DNA from: Algoriphagus locisalis
GTDB lineage: Bacteria > Bacteroidota > Bacteroidia > Cytophagales > Cyclobacteriaceae
Assembly: GCF_900116615.1 (NCBI RefSeq)
Contig: NZ_FPBF01000012.1
Span: 1-64,000 of the forward strand
Direction of reading: 5' to 3'
DNA: 64,000 nt
Part shown: positions 16,758 through 26,719 of the stretch, piece by piece
How the letters are laid out: each line of letters begins with the position of its first letter
Numbering within the stretch: position 1 is the stretch's first letter
Program-made: the position numbers and the translations under genes
Notes under the pieces: generated by a model
What the model was told of the DNA's origin: nothing
Databases searched by the model: none
The model's input: only the letters and a program-made list of their open reading frames with translations

Positions 16758-18431
16758 TTACCAAAGAGGAGTCTGCTGAAGAGTCCCTCCTGCTTTATTA
16801 ATCTCCTCTGCTGGAATAGGGTAACGGTTCATTTTTTGTAGAAAAACGCGTTCCTCAGCGTTTTGATAAGAATACGAAAACATTCCGTCTGAATTTTTCT
16901 CAATCACTGCAATCCTGATTGGCTCGGACAAAACTTCCTCAGCATCTTCCCAGCGACGAAGGTCCCAGAATCTATGTTCTTCAAAGGCAAGTTCGACTCT
17001 GCGCTCATTCTTAATTCTCTCTCTGAAGTCCTGGGTTGAAGAAGCCGCAATATCAGGCATGTTGACGCCTGGTCGCTGACGCACTTGGTTCACAACCTCT
17101 CTAGCTGTCATGGGCAATCCTTCTGCGGTAGCATCCGGACCAAAAGCCTCATTCATGGCTTCGGCGTAATTCAATAGGATTTCAGCATAGCGGAAATAAA
17201 TCCAGGTATGAACGCTTGATCTATTTTGGAGCAGATCCAATCCTTCATCCACATATTTTTTTAAATAGTACCCTGTCTTGGTAGCTCTTGCATTCCCGTA
17301 ACCATCGATTCCTCCTACGAAGCTTTCCACTTTTCTACCTTTGTAGTCAGAATCATTGACAATGATACTCATCTGCAGCCTCGGGTCACGATTTACATAA
17401 GGGTTCTGTGCATCATACTCCGGATCTTCCAGTATGGATAATCCATTAATCGTCTCATAGGCATCCACCAGATTCTGGCTGGGATTCGTACCACCCACTG
17501 CACCTGTAAACCCAATCGGGAAGTTGTTTCTCTCCAAGCCGTTGGATGCCGCATAGCTTCTGCCGAAGATTATCTCACTGTTATTGATTGATCTGAATAA
17601 GTTGCGGTAATTATCCACTAAGTTATACTGGTTCAGGGCAATCACTTCGTACGCTGCTTCTGCTGCTTTGATCCATTTACTCTCATCCCCCGAAGGATTG
17701 TTCAGCGGGCTGGCGGCATAAAGCAGAAGTCGGGATTTCAGGGAAAGTGCTGCACCTTTGGTCGCTCGCCCGATCAATCTATCTCCGTCGAATCCTACCC
17801 AGGTTTCACGTAGGTCCGGCATAGCAAGCTCCAGTTCAGATTCGATGTAGGCCACCACCTCGTCGAAACTGCTGCGGGTGTAGTCAAAGCTACTTTCCGC
17901 ATCCAGCACCTCTGTTATGATAGGAACTCCTCCATATCTTTTCAGCAATTCAAAATAGAAAAAGGCGCGAAGAAAATGGCTCTCAGCCCTAAGCCACATC
18001 AAATCGTTGCTTTGGGTAAGGTAAGCCTGTTTCCCCTGCTCTGTCACCGTATCCTGTACAATGATGGCTCGATAATCCGCAGAATTTTCCAAAAACAGGT
18101 TTGCTTTCCGGATTCCTGAATACATCCTTGACCATTGATCATCTGGATTGCCAAAAGCTCCCCAGTTGCCGTTCCCCAGTTTCTGTACTGTATTATTGGC
18201 TCCTGCGTGAGCTGCGTCATCAGTAGCAGCTGCCAGCATCCCTCCACTAAAGCGGTCGAAGCCATGTGGAAGATTGTCATAAATCCCGATTCCGAAGTTC
18301 CTCATTGTCGTGTAGGAGGAAAATACCTGTTCTTCGGTATAATTGGTATCCATCCTTCTGTCCAAAAATTCATCCACACAGGAGGAAAACAGGACTATCA
18401 TACTGATAAATAATAAGCTATATTTTTTCAT
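16758..18431 (-). CDS. SusD/RagB-family glycan-binding lipoprotein (PUL2, second pair)
   Basis: This is the surface lid and glycan-binding partner of the SusC directly upstream. The 557-residue protein starts MKKYSLLFISMIVLFSSC, a lipoprotein signal. Family marks are LMWLRAESHFLRAFFYFELLKRYGGVPII, the segment FRYAEILLNYAEAMNEA, RRVELAFEEHRFWDLRRWEDAE and the C-terminal MNRYPIPAEEINKAG (each given only in part here). The start lies 12 bases after the SusC stop. It is clearly related to, but not a copy of, the other SusD at 21383-23113. Confidence 0.93.
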   Translation of the reverse strand: MKKYSLLFISMIVLFSSCVDEFLDRRMDTNYTEEQVFSSYTTMRNFGIGIYDNLPHGFDRFSGGMLAAATDDAAHAGANNTVQKLGNGNWGAFGNPDDQWSRMYSGIRKANLFLENSADYRAIIVQDTVTEQGKQAYLTQSNDLMWLRAESHFLRAFFYFELLKRYGGVPIITEVLDAESSFDYTRSSFDEVVAYIESELELAMPDLRETWVGFDGDRLIGRATKGAALSLKSRLLLYAASPLNNPSGDESKWIKAAEAAYEVIALNQYNLVDNYRNLFRSINNSEIIFGRSYAASNGLERNNFPIGFTGAVGGTNPSQNLVDAYETINGLSILEDPEYDAQNPYVNRDPRLQMSIIVNDSDYKGRKVESFVGGIDGYGNARATKTGYYLKKYVDEGLDLLQNRSSVHTWIYFRYAEILLNYAEAMNEAFGPDATAEGLPMTAREVVNQVRQRPGVNMPDIAASSTQDFRERIKNERRVELAFEEHRFWDLRRWEDAEEVLSEPIRIAVIEKNSDGMFSYSYQNAEERVFLQKMNRYPIPAEEINKAGGTLQQTPLW

Positions 18432-18443
18432 CTTGCTTTTCAG

Positions 18444-21320
18444 TTAAAATTGTACACTAAGTCCCATATTCACTGACTTCAATGGTGGGTATCCGCCATA
18501 AGCTTCTGCATCCACCATTTCCATTTTGTCCCAAGTGAACAAATTCACAGCATTCACAAATAGCCGAAGATTTTCTACTTTAATCTCCTGCGTCCAATTG
18601 GAAGGGATAGTATAACCCAGTTCTATATTTCGCAGCCGAAGCACGTTACCGGATTTCATCCAGAAAGTGGATGGTCTAAAATTGTTTTCGTTTGGCATGG
18701 TGGTCAATCGGGGAAAGGTGGCATTTTCCTGATTTTCAGGTGTCCATCTATTAAGTGCATTGACGCTTAGATTTGCATCATTCTGCAATCCCCAGAAGTA
18801 AGTTCCGTTCAAGTTGACAGAGCGATTGGTCAATCCATAAAAGAAAAGCTCCAAATCAAATCCCTTATACTGAGCACCGAGATTGAACGTATAGGTGAAT
18901 TCAGGTTGCCAGGTCTTACCGATTGCTGTTTCATCGTTTTGATCTATCACCCCATCACCATTCTGATCGATATATCTGATATCACCAGGCTGCACCTGAC
19001 CGAATGAAGATACTGGAAGTCCATCCTTCAATTGACCATTGGCATCAAAATCCTCCGGTGAGTAAAACCCGTCAGCTTCCCATCCAAACGACTGACCAAT
19101 TGAATGGCCTGTTCTGTACATATAGGATTCAGGGCGCATCATTTCTCCCATTTCGAGAATCTTATTCTTGGCATAGAACCCACTGGCTCCTACAAAATAT
19201 TGGAATGAGCCGATCTGATCCGTATAGCGTAGATCAAGTTCAAAACCCCTGTTTTTAACCTTTCCTATATTTTCATACGGGGGAAGCACACCGATATAGC
19301 CAGGGAAAACATCCGCCATATTCACCGGTACATCCGTTCTTCTGTTGAAAAACAAATCCATTACTACTTCGAGTTTATCATAAAGTTTGGCCTCCACACC
19401 TACATTGAACTTGAGGTCTTTTTCCCAGGTGATGTCCGGATTTCCTAGTTGCCCGTAAGTGATGATCCCATTGGAAACATTCTCCAATCCTAAGCGGTAA
19501 TCCCCAGAGTAGTAGAAATCCTGTGTATAGGCAAATCTACTTCCGCCAAAGTTATCATTACCTGACAAACCCACTGATGCACGTGCTTTCAGGAAATTCA
19601 CAGAACTACTGTTTACCAAAAAATCCTCTTTACTCAATACCCAGGCCCCTGACAAAGTAGGAAAGAATCCAAATCTATTCCCTTCAGGGAATCGCTCAGA
19701 ACCACTGTAAGCCATGCCCAGTTCGGCATAAAATCTAGACTGGTAGTTATAAGTAAACCTACCCATCAGACTTTGGTTGGCGTAAGGGACATTATTACCT
19801 GAGACATTCAACACATCCTGATGATACATGATCATCCCGGTGAATCCATGATCACCGAGCTGTTTTTCGTAATCAAAAGCCGCCTGAATATTGACGCGGT
19901 TCCATTGGTCATTCCCCCCCTCATCTACACTGAAACCGGTGTCAAGACCTCTCTGATAATAGATATAAGGTTGTTCGCTACCGGGATCGCCTGCTCCAAG
20001 CTGATAGTAGGCCAGCGATCTTGTTCTGTTATAGTTACCCCGGTGCCAGTTGTTAATACCTATGGCCTGGGAAAAACGCAATCCCGGAATCAGATCACTT
20101 AGGTTTTCCGAAAGCCTCAGGTTTGTCATGATGTTGCGATCATGGGAAGAAGTATATCCCCTTCCAAGCACAGATGCAACAGGATTATCAGGATAGCTGG
20201 AATTCCCTCCCCAAGATCCGTCAGGATTAGTAACAGGAAATGCATTGGCAGGATATCTGGCCATGTTTTCCCAAAGTGCGGGACCACTGAAGTTAGGATA
20301 CGATCTGTTTTCTATCCTTCCTCCAAAATCCAGGGATGCACTTACTTTGGGGGAAATAGCCACATCTATATTTGAGCGAAAATTCACTCGGCGAAAATCC
20401 GCATTGGAACTCTCCTTTCTCTTGGAATCTGTGTTAGCATATAACCCCTGATCCTGAAGATATCCGAGTAGAATAAAATATCGGGTAGTCTCTCCACCAC
20501 CAGAGAAGGTTAGGTTAAGGTCGCTCATCGGTGCATTTTGCTGAAGCACCTCATCGTACCAATTGACGTCAGGGTAGAGAAAGGGATCACTGCCTGTACG
20601 GTAATTATCCAGATCTGTTTGACTATAGCGTGCGGGGAGGCCATCATTTGCCAACGCCTCATTATATAACACACCATAATCGTAGGCATTTACAAACTCA
20701 GGCAAACGTGTGGGCTTTTGAAAGCCTGTTCTTGCAGTAAATCTGATTTTAGTCTCTCCGTCATGTCCTCGTTTGGTAGTAACCAAAATCACCCCGTTTG
20801 CACCGCGTATTCCATAAAGGGCGACTGCAGCGGCATCCTTAAGTACCGAGACACTTTCGATTTCCTCCACTGAGAGATTATCAAAAGAAGCTTCGAATCC
20901 ATCTACCATTACCAGGTAGTCGGCACCATTGAAAGTACCCATACCCCGAATCAGCATACTGGGCTCGTCAAAACCCGGTTCTCCTGATCCGCTCATCACT
21001 GTCAACCCAGGCAGCCTGCCAAACAGCGTATTGCTAAGAGATGGAGTAAACGTCTTACTCATTTCATTTCCACCAACTGTGGAGATAGCACCTGTAACAG
21101 ATTCTCTGGTTTGACTACCATAAGCAACATTTAGCATTTCATTGTTGGAATTCCCAACAGCTTTCACACTGTCCACCATCAAAGGCTGTTGCTCGGCTAC
21201 TTTGGGAATCAGAGACTGGGCCTGCGCTGCCTGAGAAGAAAAGAAAATCCCGAGGGCGCAGAATTGCAGCTGTCTTAGCAGGTGAGATTTCTTGTTAATA
21301 TATTTTATAAATAGTATCAT
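18444..21320 (-). CDS. SusC/RagA TonB-dependent transporter lacking the N-terminal beta domain (PUL2, second pair)
   Basis: This is an outer-membrane glycan importer. I chose the ATG at 21320 because it gives a signal peptide (LRQLQFCALGIFFSSQAAQAQ) and avoids overlap with the susD stop at 21383. After the signal only about 45 residues precede the plug, which begins near YGSQTRESVTGAIST. The carboxypeptidase-regulatory-like domain and the STN domain seen in the other two SusC proteins are absent. Plug marks LIRGMGTFNG and LKDAAAVALYGIRGANGVI are present and the barrel ends in Phe (MGLSVQF). At about 958 residues it is short for the family. It pairs with the SusD just downstream. Confidence 0.9.
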   Translation of the reverse strand: MILFIKYINKKSHLLRQLQFCALGIFFSSQAAQAQSLIPKVAEQQPLMVDSVKAVGNSNNEMLNVAYGSQTRESVTGAISTVGGNEMSKTFTPSLSNTLFGRLPGLTVMSGSGEPGFDEPSMLIRGMGTFNGADYLVMVDGFEASFDNLSVEEIESVSVLKDAAAVALYGIRGANGVILVTTKRGHDGETKIRFTARTGFQKPTRLPEFVNAYDYGVLYNEALANDGLPARYSQTDLDNYRTGSDPFLYPDVNWYDEVLQQNAPMSDLNLTFSGGGETTRYFILLGYLQDQGLYANTDSKRKESSNADFRRVNFRSNIDVAISPKVSASLDFGGRIENRSYPNFSGPALWENMARYPANAFPVTNPDGSWGGNSSYPDNPVASVLGRGYTSSHDRNIMTNLRLSENLSDLIPGLRFSQAIGINNWHRGNYNRTRSLAYYQLGAGDPGSEQPYIYYQRGLDTGFSVDEGGNDQWNRVNIQAAFDYEKQLGDHGFTGMIMYHQDVLNVSGNNVPYANQSLMGRFTYNYQSRFYAELGMAYSGSERFPEGNRFGFFPTLSGAWVLSKEDFLVNSSSVNFLKARASVGLSGNDNFGGSRFAYTQDFYYSGDYRLGLENVSNGIITYGQLGNPDITWEKDLKFNVGVEAKLYDKLEVVMDLFFNRRTDVPVNMADVFPGYIGVLPPYENIGKVKNRGFELDLRYTDQIGSFQYFVGASGFYAKNKILEMGEMMRPESYMYRTGHSIGQSFGWEADGFYSPEDFDANGQLKDGLPVSSFGQVQPGDIRYIDQNGDGVIDQNDETAIGKTWQPEFTYTFNLGAQYKGFDLELFFYGLTNRSVNLNGTYFWGLQNDANLSVNALNRWTPENQENATFPRLTTMPNENNFRPSTFWMKSGNVLRLRNIELGYTIPSNWTQEIKVENLRLFVNAVNLFTWDKMEMVDAEAYGGYPPLKSVNMGLSVQF

Positions 21321-21382
21321 TTGTAGCAATTTTAAATACAGCACTCTTGTATTGTTTATCGTCTTCTGGAACAGAAGTACAC

Positions 21383-23113
21383 TTACCAACCTGGGTTTTG
21401 AACCAGATACCCTTTATCTATTTCTGATTGCGGAAGAGGATACAGGTACATTCTGTCATCCCATACACGGGACTCAAAAGGCTCCTTTCTATACACATAC
21501 TCATCATCTGAGAGTTGATAGATATTCAATCCCCACATTTCTCCTTGCATCACACCTTCTTCTCCTGCAATCCTCCATCTTCTGACATCAAAAAATCTAT
21601 GCTCTTCAAAAGCCAGCTCCACTGCTCTCTCCCTTCGGATCGCTTCCCGCAGTTTTTCCTGTGTATTATATCTCGGATCATTGACTGAAATTGGTTCAAG
21701 GCCGCCTCTTTGCCTGATGGCATTTAGCGCATCGAAAGCAGCAGCATCTAAGGGAGAAGCTTCATTAAGTGCTTCAGCATAGTTAAGGTAAAACTCTGCA
21801 AGACGGAAAATAATCCAGTTGAACTGACCCCCATTCCAGTTGGCTCTCCCCAGAAACTTCTTCATGTATCCCACGCCGTTTACAGGAGCCCCATCAGACC
21901 ATGACCCATTGCTGTTCTTATAAAAATTACGTACACCGATTTCATCATTCCACTTGGAACCGGAATAGAAAACCGAATATTGGAATCTTGGCTCCATGGC
22001 CTGCATTTTTTCCAGGAACTCACTTCTTGGCCCTTCTTCCGACCATTCTTGATCTGTTCCATCGACCGTATGATACTTTTGGGCTTGCTGAAGTGTAACC
22101 CCATGGCCATACCATCCGCCATAAATGCCGCGGGGCATTACGAATTGTTGAAACATAGGATTCCATGCACCCCACCAGCCATTTGACTGGTTGTAAAGCA
22201 ACATTTCAGAGTTTCCCTGAGATTCCACTGCCGTCTGATAATTCACTGCAGGATCATCAGAAGAGTTTACCAGACTTACTCCTGCCGATGCAGCCCAGTC
22301 AAGGACAGCTTTGTTGGCATTGGCAGCACTCATCCATCTACCTGCATCGTAATTCCCGTAACCGGTCAGTTCTGGATTCTCAGGAAGGTATGGAGTAGTG
22401 GTATTGTGCAATGGACTGGCTGCATAAAGTAATACCCTTCCCTTCAGAGCCAAGGCAACTCCTTTGGTGATTCGACCTGTGAAACTGGTAGGGTAAGTAT
22501 CCGGTAACACGGCTGCTGCCTCATCGCAGGATTGCACAATAAAATCGACGACTTCCTGATAGGTATTACGGGGAAGCATGATCTCTCCTGTAGAAGTCAA
22601 TACATGATCCACAATAGGTATTGCTCCATATCGCTTCATCAGTTCATGGTGCTGTAGCCCTCTGAGGACTTTGGCTTCAGCCTTCATTTGGTCTTTTTCC
22701 GCTTGGGGAATGTCTTCGACCATATCTATGTTTTCCAGAAAGATGTTTGCATTACGGATGCCTTTATAGTGGGTTCCAAATTCATCTTCCCGATTGCCTG
22801 TAGGCCCCCAAACACCGGTATTGTGATCATTGGAAGATGGCCAGGTGTCATACACGTCTCCTTCGTCGCTGGCTGCCATCACCATTGATGCATACATACC
22901 ATTATGTAGACCCCAATCTATTGGAAATCCCAACGGCATACTGGTTCGGTAGCTCTCCCAGAGGAAAGATTCCGCAGTTGCCCTTTCGGAGAAAATATCT
23001 TCTACAGTCACGTCATTGCTTTCCGGTTTTCCCAGAAACTCATTGTCACAAGACATAAGAAGTATGGATAATCCCAACATCGAACGAGTCAGGGATTTAT
23101 AGGATAGTATCAT
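21383..23113 (-). CDS. SusD/RagB-family glycan-binding lipoprotein (PUL2, first pair)
   Basis: This outer-membrane glycan-binding lipoprotein is the partner of the SusC at 23133-26324. The 576-residue protein starts MILSYKSLTRSMLGLSILLMSC, a lipoprotein signal. Family marks are AEAKVLRGLQHHELMKRYG, FRLAEFYLNYAEALNEA, RRERAVELAFEEHRFFDVRRW and YLYPLPQSEIDKGY (given in part). It starts 19 bases after the SusC stop and is followed after 62 bases by the second SusC, so the four genes look like one transcript. Confidence 0.93.
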   Translation of the reverse strand: MILSYKSLTRSMLGLSILLMSCDNEFLGKPESNDVTVEDIFSERATAESFLWESYRTSMPLGFPIDWGLHNGMYASMVMAASDEGDVYDTWPSSNDHNTGVWGPTGNREDEFGTHYKGIRNANIFLENIDMVEDIPQAEKDQMKAEAKVLRGLQHHELMKRYGAIPIVDHVLTSTGEIMLPRNTYQEVVDFIVQSCDEAAAVLPDTYPTSFTGRITKGVALALKGRVLLYAASPLHNTTTPYLPENPELTGYGNYDAGRWMSAANANKAVLDWAASAGVSLVNSSDDPAVNYQTAVESQGNSEMLLYNQSNGWWGAWNPMFQQFVMPRGIYGGWYGHGVTLQQAQKYHTVDGTDQEWSEEGPRSEFLEKMQAMEPRFQYSVFYSGSKWNDEIGVRNFYKNSNGSWSDGAPVNGVGYMKKFLGRANWNGGQFNWIIFRLAEFYLNYAEALNEASPLDAAAFDALNAIRQRGGLEPISVNDPRYNTQEKLREAIRRERAVELAFEEHRFFDVRRWRIAGEEGVMQGEMWGLNIYQLSDDEYVYRKEPFESRVWDDRMYLYPLPQSEIDKGYLVQNPGW

Positions 23114-23132
23114 TTTTTTTTAGATTTTGGGT

Positions 23133-26100
23133 TTAAAACTGGACGTTTACACCTAGGTTGTACACACGCATCTGCGGATAAAAACCACCTCTTCCTGCCG
23201 GAGCTTCCGGATCATAGTTTTTCATATCACTCCAGGTAAGTAGATTGTTTCCGTTTACAAATACCCGAAGACTGCTCACTCCGATTTTGCTTAGCAAAAC
23301 CGGTTGAAAACGATAAGCAACCTCCATGTTTTTCAACCGGATATAGCTTGCGTCCTGAAGCCAGAAATCAGAAGGTCTGTAATTATGCTTACCAGCAGTA
23401 GGCGACAACTCCACCCTTGGATAGGTGATCGGCAGCCCTTGCTCAAATCGCTCCGGAGTCCATCTTTCCAGGTGGCTCGTGGTGGCATTTCTCCAGTCGG
23501 TATCAAATGCCCATGCTCCCATTTCACCTATGTAAGTGGACACTTTATCGGCTCCTTGAAATAAAATCGAAAAATCAAATCCCTTATAGTCACCGCCAAA
23601 TGAAATCCCGTAGATCACCTGGGGGAAATTGGAATAACCAATAGGTACCTCATCGTTCTGATCGATAGTGTTGTCACCGTTTTGATCTACATACCGGATA
23701 TCTCCAGGCCTAACTTCAGCAGTAAAGGCAGATGTGGGCGCTCCGTTAAGCTCTTCAGCAGTATTATAGAAACCGTCACTTACCAATCCCCAATACTGAC
23801 CTACTGGCTTGCCTGTACGCTGGAGCCAAGGATGTGCCCTATTGGGCTCATCCATATACTCTATGTTATTCTTGGCAAAGGAATAGTTTGTTTTTACCCA
23901 GTAGTTAAACTCTCCAATGTTATCATTGTAGTTTAACTCAAGTTCGAAACCATGATTCCGCACCTTTCCGATATTTACCGGAGGAAGATCAGCCTGGACT
24001 AAAGCTGGAATTGTTCCCAGATACCAGAGTATATTGTCTCTGTTTTCATTGAACACATCTACATTAAACCGAAGTTGATCATTGAAGAACCCAGTCTCAA
24101 TGCCGATATTGATCTTCTTGGCACGTTCCCATGTCACATCGGGGTTTCCCACACGCCCTTCCTGAGCTCCTGCATACCACTGGTAATTTGAGCCATAGTT
24201 TCCGAAGTTATATCCTCCGCTATTCGGGTAAAATACGGAAGGCAAATACAGGAATCTGGCACCGCCAATCTTGTCATTGCCCACTTCCCCGTAGGATCCG
24301 CGGATTTTGAAAAAAGATAGTACACCGTCTTTAGGCATAAAATCTTCCTGTGTCAGAATCCAGCCCAATGAGAAGGATGGGAAGAAGCCATAGCGCTTGC
24401 CTTCCGGAAAATTTTCTGAGCCATTGTAGCCCATGTTCACTTCAGTAAGATACTTCTCCTTGTAGTTATAGGTCACTCTTCCCACAAAGCCTTGGTAACC
24501 TCTCGGTACATTGTATTCCTGGCCTGGAGCAGTGTATCTTTCCTGCATATAAAGGCCCATAGCTGTCAGACTGTGTACCCCAAAAGTTCTGGCATAATCA
24601 ATCGCGCTCTCCAAATAGACCTTTCTGTTGCGCCCAAAACTTTCACCAAAGGAAAAAGGTGCATCCAGCCCCTCTCTTATAAAAACTGGTTCAGTAGGGT
24701 CATTTGGATCCTTTACAATTCTGTAGGTTTCGTTTTGCTTGTTTCTCCGAACTGAATGCTGGTAGTAATTATCGTAAGCCAGCATACCACGGACACTTAG
24801 TCCTTCGGTCACAAAGTCCAATTTATGCTTTAAGGCAATGTTTGAATTGATGGTACTGTTGAAGTTTCTTTGGTACCCATTGTTTACTATCGCACTAAGC
24901 GGGTTTCCTGAACTCGAAGGAAGTCCTTCTACACCTGAAATCAATCTACCATCAAGTACACCAGGATTCATGAGTGGATTGGAATTCAGAATCCTGAAAA
25001 ATATCTCGCCTGCCCCGAATCCCGGATAATTGGAATCGGCAAACTGGGCACCTACTTTCACTGAGGCTGAAAAATTCTTATTGAAATCTATATCAAAATT
25101 AGACCGGAGGTTGTATCGCTGATATTTCGGATTTGCTGAATACGCTGTAGCCAGATCATCCACATCATATGCCCCGTCCTGTCCAAAGTAGCCCAGGGAA
25201 ATGAAATAACGGGTATTCTCTGCTCCACCACTAATATTAAAATTATGTTGCTGCTGAGCAGAAAAATCCTTCAGCACCAAATCAAACCAATCCACATCAG
25301 GATGAAAGTAAGGATCACTGCCATTCCTATAGAGTTCCAGAGATTCCTCAGAAAAATAAGGAGACTGCCCTGAATTTATACTGGCTTCATTATGCAAAGA
25401 AGCATAGTCGTAGCTGTTCAGCATCTCCGGCAGACTGTTCGGGCTTTGCACACCATAGTTAGCGGTATAACTTATGGTGGGCTTCCCTTTCGACCCTGTT
25501 TTTGTAGTGATCAAGATCACTCCATTTGCTCCTCTCACACCAAAAACTGCTGTTGCAGAGGCATCTTTTAAGATACTTAGCGTTTCGATCTCGTTAGGGT
25601 CGATTAAGTTTATGCTGGAACGTTGTACCCCATCCACCAAGATCAGGGGATCGGATTCCGCCCCGGTATTTAATGTTGCTATCCCGCGTATTTTCAGGCT
25701 GGACTGATCATACCCCGGTTCACCGCTTGACTGTACTGCTATCAGTCCAGGTAACCTTCCGACCAGAGAATTACTAATATTGGAAACCGGCGACTGGATG
25801 AGTTCTTTGGTCCCCACACTGGAAATCGCACCTGTCATAGTAGCCTTTTTCTGCTCCCCGTATCCAACTACCACAAACTCATCCAAGGCCTGTGTGTCTT
25901 CCGCCATGGTAATATCTATGGTTGTCTGGTTGTTCACGGCAACTTCAGAGGAAACAAATCCAATAAAGGTAAACAGCAAAGTTGCTCCACTGGAAGGCAC
26001 AGAAATAGAATAGTTTCCATCTATATCCGTCACAGTTCCCTGACCTGTTCCCTTGATCAGGACATTAACACCTGGTAAACCCAACCCGTCCTCCTGAGCT

Positions 26101-26324
26101 GTCACCGTTCCTTTAATCAATACCCCGCCACTGTTCTGTGCATGGGCTGAACCAAGGAAGCAACAAATCAAAAGAATAAGGGTGAGCCACCTTTTCCCTA
26201 ACGTTTGTAAAGTTTGTTTCACGAAATGTTTTTTTAGGCTTGTTGATAATTTATTTAGTTCGCTATCCTTCCGATACTGAAGAATAAGGAGCTTCAAATA
26301 AGTCACTTTGCCATGCATATACAC
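23133..26324 (-). CDS. SusC/RagA TonB-dependent transporter (PUL2, first pair)
   Basis: This outer-membrane importer has a full SusC layout but no STN domain, as expected where an HTCS and not a sigma/FecR pair does the sensing. Parts: signal sequence (RWLTLILLICCFLGSAHAQ), carboxypeptidase-regulatory-like domain (ITGT-type, IKGTVTAQEDGLGLPGVNV, about 70-145), plug with FVVVGYGEQKKATMTGAIS and IRGIATLNTG, and a barrel ending in Phe (LGVNVQF). The ATG at 26324 puts about 40 residues before the signal core; a GTG at 26222 (VKQTLQTLGKRW) would give a standard signal peptide and may be the true start. First gene of the PUL2 transport operon. Confidence 0.92.
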   Translation of the reverse strand: MYMHGKVTYLKLLILQYRKDSELNKLSTSLKKHFVKQTLQTLGKRWLTLILLICCFLGSAHAQNSGGVLIKGTVTAQEDGLGLPGVNVLIKGTGQGTVTDIDGNYSISVPSSGATLLFTFIGFVSSEVAVNNQTTIDITMAEDTQALDEFVVVGYGEQKKATMTGAISSVGTKELIQSPVSNISNSLVGRLPGLIAVQSSGEPGYDQSSLKIRGIATLNTGAESDPLILVDGVQRSSINLIDPNEIETLSILKDASATAVFGVRGANGVILITTKTGSKGKPTISYTANYGVQSPNSLPEMLNSYDYASLHNEASINSGQSPYFSEESLELYRNGSDPYFHPDVDWFDLVLKDFSAQQQHNFNISGGAENTRYFISLGYFGQDGAYDVDDLATAYSANPKYQRYNLRSNFDIDFNKNFSASVKVGAQFADSNYPGFGAGEIFFRILNSNPLMNPGVLDGRLISGVEGLPSSSGNPLSAIVNNGYQRNFNSTINSNIALKHKLDFVTEGLSVRGMLAYDNYYQHSVRRNKQNETYRIVKDPNDPTEPVFIREGLDAPFSFGESFGRNRKVYLESAIDYARTFGVHSLTAMGLYMQERYTAPGQEYNVPRGYQGFVGRVTYNYKEKYLTEVNMGYNGSENFPEGKRYGFFPSFSLGWILTQEDFMPKDGVLSFFKIRGSYGEVGNDKIGGARFLYLPSVFYPNSGGYNFGNYGSNYQWYAGAQEGRVGNPDVTWERAKKINIGIETGFFNDQLRFNVDVFNENRDNILWYLGTIPALVQADLPPVNIGKVRNHGFELELNYNDNIGEFNYWVKTNYSFAKNNIEYMDEPNRAHPWLQRTGKPVGQYWGLVSDGFYNTAEELNGAPTSAFTAEVRPGDIRYVDQNGDNTIDQNDEVPIGYSNFPQVIYGISFGGDYKGFDFSILFQGADKVSTYIGEMGAWAFDTDWRNATTSHLERWTPERFEQGLPITYPRVELSPTAGKHNYRPSDFWLQDASYIRLKNMEVAYRFQPVLLSKIGVSSLRVFVNGNNLLTWSDMKNYDPEAPAGRGGFYPQMRVYNLGVNVQF

Positions 26325-26719
26325 GGGGCAAATTCATACCATGAGAGGGGTAAATTCATTTAGGGATAATTAAAAAATAACCTTTGGGTAACTCTAAGGA
26401 AGAAAATCGGGATGGAGGGGTGCTATTCACAGTACTGCCGGAGATCAAAAATCCGATTCACATCTATTCCCGACCGACATGTTCCCAACATAAAAAATGT
26501 AGCTGTCGCCTTACCCTTAGAAAAATGAAATGTATGTGGAATACTGATGATAGATTGTCAAACATACTAAGAGCTACCCTATCAAAGGGGATGTATAATT
26601 TTGCTGGTGCAAAAGCTCACCAGATTATACTTGGAGAAAAATGTGGATACAATCCAAAGTAGATTCTGAATCCCAAACTTCGATTAGTCCAGAATTCTAC
26701 TACTGTTTTTATCCCGCTG
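26325..26719. other. Intergenic region between the HTCS gene and the PUL2 susC
   Basis: This 395-base stretch lies between two minus-strand genes: it follows the HTCS stop codon in no gene sense and precedes susC as its upstream region. It should therefore hold the HTCS-controlled PUL2 promoter. I see no clear TAnnTTTG element, long inverted repeat or gene; a 92-codon plus-strand frame here has no coding character I can support. Confidence 0.4.
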
